Part shown: positions 59,114 through 64,000 of the stretch, piece after piece
Layout: each line of letters begins with the position of its first letter
How positions within the stretch are numbered: the first letter of the stretch is position 1
NCBI GenBank assembly: GCA_963691705.1
Contig: OY829543.1
Location: 48,898,564 to 48,962,563 of the forward strand
Length of the DNA stretch: 64,000 nt
Origin: Viola odorata
Taxonomy: Eukaryota; Streptophyta; Magnoliopsida; Malpighiales; Violaceae
Reading direction: 5' to 3'
The notes under the pieces: generated by a model
Told to the model about the DNA's origin: nothing
Database searches by the model: none
What the model saw: only the letters and a program-made list of their open reading frames with translations
Program-made: the position numbers and the translations under genes

Positions 59114-61613
59114 GGGGTGGCAATATGAGACATTGTCCATATACTCGTCCCGTCCGTTTAATTTTAGACGGGATATGGACAATAATTTTAATCTCATTTA
59201 ATAAACGGGACGGGTCAGACCCGTCCCGCTATATACGCGGACAGACGGGACAAACCCGACGGGTTCCCGTCTGTCCGTTTATTAATTTTTTTTACCACAT
59301 TATTTAATTTAAAATATTTATTTTTTCTTACCATACTTCATCGCTCTCTCCCTCTCTCTCAGTTGCCCTCGACCACCACCTCCTCCCCTACCCACCGTCA
59401 CCTGTATTACCACCTCCTCCTCATTCTCCACCACCCACTGCATCTGCCTCTTCCGAAATCAGACTCTTCTCCTCTCTCGGCCTCTCGCCCTCGTTCCGAT
59501 TCGAGTCATCCATCCAACAGTCCGACTCTCGCTCTCCCTCTCTCTCTCGGCTGCTCCTCCTCCACCAGTCACTGCTTCCTTCACCTGCAGGCTGTATCAG
59601 TAAGTTTCCTCAACTAATCAACCCTAATTTCGCGTGTATATTCCACAAGGCTGTATCTGTCTTCTACGTCAGGAAAGGATGTCCAAGTTTCAATTATTGA
59701 TTCAGGGTCAGTAATTGTAATGTTTTTGATGGATAAACTTGGGAGGAGGTCTTTTCTTATTTGGAGTTTTTCAGAAATGGTGAGTCACTTTATATATATA
59801 TTTACGGAAATGCTTTTTGGGTTGAAATGGTGGGTTGAATTGGTGGGTTGAGGAGTAAATGTGGGGGTATTTTTGTAAATAGTGCGGAATTTATAAAAAT
59901 GGCCCCCACATTTACTCCTCAACCCACCACTTTCAACCCACCTAGCATTGCTCATATATTTATCTTGCAACCGTATGTTTACTATTGGGAAGATCAATTA
60001 GTAGAGTATTCAATGGTAAAACACTAGTACTATGGCATTCTTTTATAAGAATTGGCATTATCCATTAATATCCCAAGCAAGTGGGGTTTGGTTCAGTGCA
60101 AAATTTTGGGATCATCTTTCATTCAGTCTGTTTGTCTGAATTGGCTGCTCTCAGGACCCAAATCACGAAACCAACCCTCTGCACTTGTTTGCATAATGAT
60201 GACTTGGTAGGTAGAAGTATTTATTTGATCTTGTATTACGCAACCAGATAGATAAATTATGTTTGGATCTCTTTTCAACATTTATCTAGTCTTGAATCGA
60301 GTGAGCTTATCAAGTAAAAGGATGTAAGGAACTCTTTCAGGGAATAATAGGTTAATAGTTGACACCATCAATAGGGAGATTTTGATGAGATATAGTTTGT
60401 TAACTTAGATAAATTAAGATGGTGTTTTAATACCAAATACAATAGCGTGAGGCCATCCAAGTAGCAATTCATTGTGAGTTTGTTATTATCAGGCACTGAA
60501 GAGTGAGTCACTGTAGATTCCATGTTGTCCAATGACCACAGTATTGCTGATATAAACAACACTTGTTATCTTAAGAGTCAGAGTTAAAAAAGGAAATGAC
60601 AAAAGTCAAAAACTTGTAGTACACATTTTTTTTGTTTTCTTCTGGGCAAATGTGAAAAATAATTACACTAAATAATAATGGATTTTGGTGTTTGTTGATG
60701 CAGGCTCCAGCTTTTTTTGTTCCATGAGACTTGGCAAAAAGAGTATTGTAATTCTTGGCAAGAAAAGTATATAATGAAGTCCTAAGTTAGTCCTAATTCT
60801 AGATTGTTAGTTAGAGGTGCTAGGAAAGCAATGGAGGAGTCAAGACTTTCTTATTGATCAATGGCGTGGGGGAAATTTTTGTTTATGCCAACAATTCCCC
60901 TTTTAAATATGTAGGAAAACATGCATCTCAAGCTTCTCTTGCCCAGAAGGTTGATGCCAAGGAGAAGGGGAAGGTCATTGATAATAAAGACTCAAATACC
61001 TAGTTTTTTATCTGCATCTTAGTAGAATATATGGGGCAATCCAACTAAAAGGGCATGAGGTCCGGGATTTAGACTACTCATCATTATCCTGATTGACAAT
61101 TTTGGGATCCTTTTGATTTCACGTCTCAACTTGATCTCTTTGTTTGGTTATATGCGTTTGAATTGAAGTTGAAATCAGAATCAAGTGGTCATGTTCATCT
61201 GTAGTTGTTTTCTCTGGTTTCAATCATCTTTATGTAGGCTCTTTTTAATGAAATTGTATCATACTGGGATGTCAAAATTATTAAGTTACACTATTTTTGT
61301 TTCTATGATTACTTAGTAGAAAGTGTACAGAAGGCATGAATGCCTCTTGTCAGGTTTTTCTCATCCATTGTTTTTCAATTATGAACTTATTTTATGTTCC
61401 ATTCAATTTGCTGTGTCTGTCAAAGTAACAACTTTGATGTAGTTGTTGAATTTTTTCTGGTGACAAATCGGCTTCAAAATGTTAAATGTGGAGTATAGGA
61501 TTTAGACTGTCCCTAGCCAATGCTACTGCAAAATTTCAAAAAAATCTGTCCAGTTTATTTATTGGACTAAATGGGAATGGTCCATGGACTTTCGTCCGTC
61601 CATTTTGCCACCC
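59114..61613. mobile_element. Possible decayed hAT-like element, 2.5 kb
   Basis: The left end GGGGTGGCAATATG and, inverted, the right end AAGGGTGGCAAAATG look like hAT termini, and both are followed by GTCCGT-type words. I could not find a target duplication or transposase. The interior has short CT-rich and AT-rich stretches and a nested hairpin element. Confidence 0.4.
59809..59950. mobile_element. Hairpin MITE
   Basis: AATGCTTTTTGGGTTGAAAT near 59809 is matched by its inverse ending near 59950. The arms share GGTGGGTTGAGGAGTAAATG, so most of the 140 bases fold into one hairpin. No ORF. Confidence 0.7.
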
Positions 61614-61764
61614 TTAATTATAGTGGTCTGAAATGTATCAAACAAGTCATTCAACTAGTGAAATCAATTCATACAAACAAACGATGAGTGAGGGTGACTC
61701 GGGAACGTTGGATAGTGAAAGGAGTAAAAAAAGTGGTGTGATGTTTTGTTTATGGGGTGGTGGT

Positions 61765-62619
61765 TGATACGGTTCAAGGATCGCACCAAGAAGCCCAAGT
61801 CGGCTAGGGTTTGACAAAAGAGAGCACAAATTAATATTTCCTATTTTTATGTGCTTTAATTACTATGTAGAGCTTCGGCTTAATTAGGAGTTTATTTTGT
61901 ATAGGAATTAATTATTTAGGTAACTATCTATTATTAGTAGTTCTATTTCTAGGAAGACTTGTATTGTAAAACACCTATTTAAAGGCTTGCTTATTATTAA
62001 TAAAATTAGATCAGAATTTCCATCAAACACCGTACCAAATTCCCGTTTTCATTATTCTACCTTCTTACTTTCTCGATCTCCAGAGCAAGTTGTACTTGTG
62101 TTCTAACTTAGTCGTGGCGTTACAGGGATAACGTGATAGGTGCGGCTAGGGCTAGCAAAGCGTGGCGTTTACAGGGATAAGCGTGATAGGTGCGTGAGCT
62201 AGTGTGTGCAGACCAAAGCGTGGCACTTACAGGGATAAGTGTGATAGGAGCGTGAGGGTTTGTTTGGCGTTCACAGGGCTGATCGTCATTACTAATATTC
62301 ATAGGGCTGAATATTGATTGCTAGCAGTCACAGGGCTGATTGATGGTGTTGCTTTCATTCACAGGGCTGAGCGTTAGCGTGTGTGCGTACTACAGGGCTA
62401 GGCGTACATCGGCGGGCGTACTACAGGGTTAGGCGTTCGCGACAACCTCGACTTGCTCAAACAGGGATTTGCGAGTCACTAAACTCAATTAGTAGTATGG
62501 GATGCTAATTGATTCAAGAAGGCGTATCAAAGGGATTTTTGTCTAATTCCGCGCACCAAACCTACAAGAGAACAAGATCATTCACTTATGCGCGTCTTGG
62601 CCTAGCTAGGATCGTATCA
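61765..62619 (+). repeat. 5' LTR
   Basis: It has TGATACG at the start and CGTATCA at the end. Promoter-like words sit in the first third and a hairpin array in the last half, which would be in the transcribed leader. Confidence 0.92.
62118..62471 (+). repeat. Array of about ten small hairpins with CAGGG loops in the LTR leader
   Basis: Loops CAGGGA/C/T (one TAGGGC) start at 62123, 62172, 62230, 62274, 62302, 62331, 62362, 62393, 62424 and 62462. Each is flanked by arms that pair with each other but differ between units: CGTTA/TAACG, CACTTA/TAAGTG, AATATTCA/TGAATATT and others. From 62274 to 62424 the spacing is about 30 bases. The loop is conserved and the stems vary in a compensated way. 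Confidence 0.8.
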
Positions 62620-62640
62620 GTTGGTAGCGGAGCTCAAGGG
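62620..62640 (+). other. Primer-binding-site-like sequence
   Basis: TTGGTAGCGGAGC directly follows the 5' LTR and resembles the TGGTATCAGAGC site complementary to initiator tRNA-Met, with a few changes. Confidence 0.6.
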
Positions 62641-63136
62641 AGTTCTAGGTTTGGTAAGAAAATCCCATCTATCTTTTAGTTTTTTTTGTTGAGTCAAAAA
62701 GAGTCACAAAATCAAAAGTGTCATCAAAATTTTCTGTTTTGAGTCTTTGTCGATTTAGAAGTTCTAAATCAAAGTCGAGTCTTTTTTTTTTAGTCGGTTT
62801 ATTAGTTCTAAACCAAGTCAGTTTGTGTTGAGTCTGTTTGTCTTTTTTATTTATTTATATAAGTCACAAAAATAGTCCATAAAAAAGAGTCATACAAAAG
62901 AGTCACCAAAAACAGTCCACCAAAGTGTCAGTGAAATTGTATTTCAATATATACCTATTGGAATCCGATTTTAGTGAGTCTTAGTTCGTTGGAAAGGTCT
63001 ATCTGTCAGGAGTCTGAATGAAGAAGAATCAGGTGATTCGGACATCGGAGTAAAAAGCTGCACCCGAAATACTAACTGTGTTCACCGAAAACAGATTTGC
63101 ACTTTCTTGTGTTAAAATTTGCTTGAAGTGAATAAG

Positions 63137-63649
63137 ATGGCGGAAGCAAGGCTTGAAGCTGAGAGAGGAGAAGTGATTGAGCTTATTAAGAAGCTGATGC
63201 AGAGGTTTGATAATCTTGAAGGGAAGCACAAAAGAGAAGACTACTCGAGAACTATGGCTTGTATGGAATACAAAGGATGGATGCGTCTTCTCTTGATAAA
63301 ATTAGATTTGCTTGAGTATGTGGAAACATTTGGAGAGTATGATCCCTTAGTTGATTACTCAATTAATACTCAAGGAATCAAGGAAGGATCGCCGTCGTTT
63401 TGGAGTTATTTGAATAAACTTGAAGGACGAGCGATTGGGAATTTTGATCATAGCGTTGCATTGAGGAAAGATTATGAGGTCATGATAACACCAATTTGTG
63501 CAACCTATGGATTGAATGAGGAAGAAATTCTATGGAGATACAATCTGTCCTTGGAGAATTTTATGGATCACGATTCGAGGACGAATCGCCTTCAAGGGGA
63601 AGGGAATGATACGGTTCAAGGATCGCACCAAGAAGCCCAAATCGGCTAG
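63137..63649 (+). CDS. Gag-like ORF of the short LTR element
   Basis: The frame opens at 63119, but MAEARLEAERGEVIELIKKL at 63137 is the better start, giving 170 residues. It has an acidic/basic helical N-terminus and segments such as WMRLLLIKLDLLEYVETFGE and FWSYLNKLEGRAIGNFDHSV, loosely like the N-terminal part of plant gag proteins. There is no zinc knuckle, protease or reverse transcriptase. It reads across the purine tract into the 3' LTR and stops 43 bases inside it. The element would need enzymes supplied by a relative. Confidence 0.6.
   Translation: MAEARLEAERGEVIELIKKLMQRFDNLEGKHKREDYSRTMACMEYKGWMRLLLIKLDLLEYVETFGEYDPLVDYSINTQGIKEGSPSFWSYLNKLEGRAIGNFDHSVALRKDYEVMITPICATYGLNEEEILWRYNLSLENFMDHDSRTNRLQGEGNDTVQGSHQEAQIG
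63594..63606 (+). other. Polypurine tract
   Basis: AAGGGGAAGGGAA lies directly before the 3' LTR and would prime plus-strand synthesis. Confidence 0.85.
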
Positions 63650-64000
63650 GGTTTGGCAAAAGAGAGCACGAATTAATATTTCCTATTTTTATGTGCTTTA
63701 ATTACTATGTAGAGCTTCGGCTTAATTAGGAGTTTATTTTGTATAGGAATTAATTATTTAGGTAACTATATATTATTAGTAGTTCTATTTCTAGGAAGAC
63801 TTGTATTGTAAAACGCCTATTTAAAGGCTTGCTTATTATTAATAAAATTAGATCAGAATTTCCATCAAACACCTTACCAAATTCCCGTTTTCATTATTCT
63901 ACCTTCTTACTTTCTCGATCTCTAGAGCAAGCTGTACTTGTGTTCTAACTTAGTCGTTGCGTTACAGGGATAACGTGATAGGTGCGGCTAGGGCTAGCAA
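63607..64000 (+). repeat. 3' LTR, truncated by the window end
   Basis: It matches 61765-62158 with nine substitutions and no gaps noticed. It stops shortly after the first hairpin unit. Confidence 0.92.

Larger units (their letters stand above)
61765..64000 (+). mobile_element. Short non-autonomous LTR retrotransposon, right end cut by the window
   Basis: The 5' LTR is 61765-62619 (855 bp) with perfect seven-base ends TGATACG/CGTATCA. The 3' LTR begins at 63607 and runs out of the window. Over the 394 shared bases I count nine substitutions, about 2.3%. A primer-site-like TTGGTAGCGGAGC follows the 5' LTR (resembling the initiator-Met type), and the purine tract AAGGGGAAGGGAA (63594-63606) precedes the 3' LTR. 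The internal region is under 1 kb with one gag-like ORF. A TATA-like TATTTAAAGG lies at 61975 and AATAAA near 61999. Confidence 0.92.

Noticed and set aside
59363..59617. 84-codon serine/proline/histidine-rich frame
   Set aside because: It is a low-complexity CT-rich stretch without a recognisable domain or splice partner.
61765..62619. Possible Cassandra-type LTR with 5S RNA
   Set aside because: The LTR is much longer than Cassandra and I see no 5S gene sequence or its internal control boxes.

Overview
The window looks like nuclear DNA of a flowering plant, a eudicot. It has AT-rich intergenic DNA, GT-AG introns, plant gene families (a 304-residue SYP13-type syntaxin, a plant O-fucosyltransferase, a GH3 exo-glucanase pair) and dense plant transposons (Stowaway, mariner DD39D, MULE, hAT, Helitron, an RRM-type LINE). 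The RRM-type LINE and the large mariner would fit Caryophyllales (beet or spinach relatives), but that assignment is inference.

Layout. 0.6-5.5 kb: an ORF1-only LINE with a perfect 15-bp target duplication, a roughly 490-bp ATT microsatellite, an opposite-facing truncated copy of the same LINE, and a Stowaway. 8.2-9.1 kb: a MULE-like element with doubled terminal repeats. 10.4-14.5 kb: a ten-exon O-fucosyltransferase gene (+). 15.5-20.4 kb: a thirteen-exon syntaxin gene (-). 20.9-30.4 kb: apparently one 9.5-kb mariner-like element. It has Stowaway-type ends, a DD39D transposase at the left, and four further open genes: two paralogous coiled-coil proteins, a 715-residue protein with a plant-transposon/Athila-like domain, and an acidic protein with EAR-like motifs. 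35.4-39.4 kb: a MULE with 9-bp target duplication, holding a nested solo LTR and a tRNA-like sequence. 39.8-40.5 kb: a hAT element with a perfect 8-bp duplication. 42.8-44.4 kb: a Lys/Glu-repeat gene with a probable recent C-terminal nonsense change. 46.4-49.1 kb: an intact nine-exon GH3 glucosidase gene. 50.0-55.2 kb: two non-autonomous Helitrons. 55.3-57.9 kb: a broken GH3 paralogue. 61.8 kb to the end: a short LTR retrotransposon whose LTR carries about ten small hairpins that share a CAGGG loop.

The cellular genes do not form one pathway. The syntaxin and fucosyltransferase act in the secretory system and converge tail to tail. The GH3 pair is a dispersed duplication with one dead copy. 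The two strongest candidates for something undescribed are the multi-gene mariner-like element and the LTR hairpin array. Exon boundaries were read by eye from splice sites and phase; no similarity search was possible.
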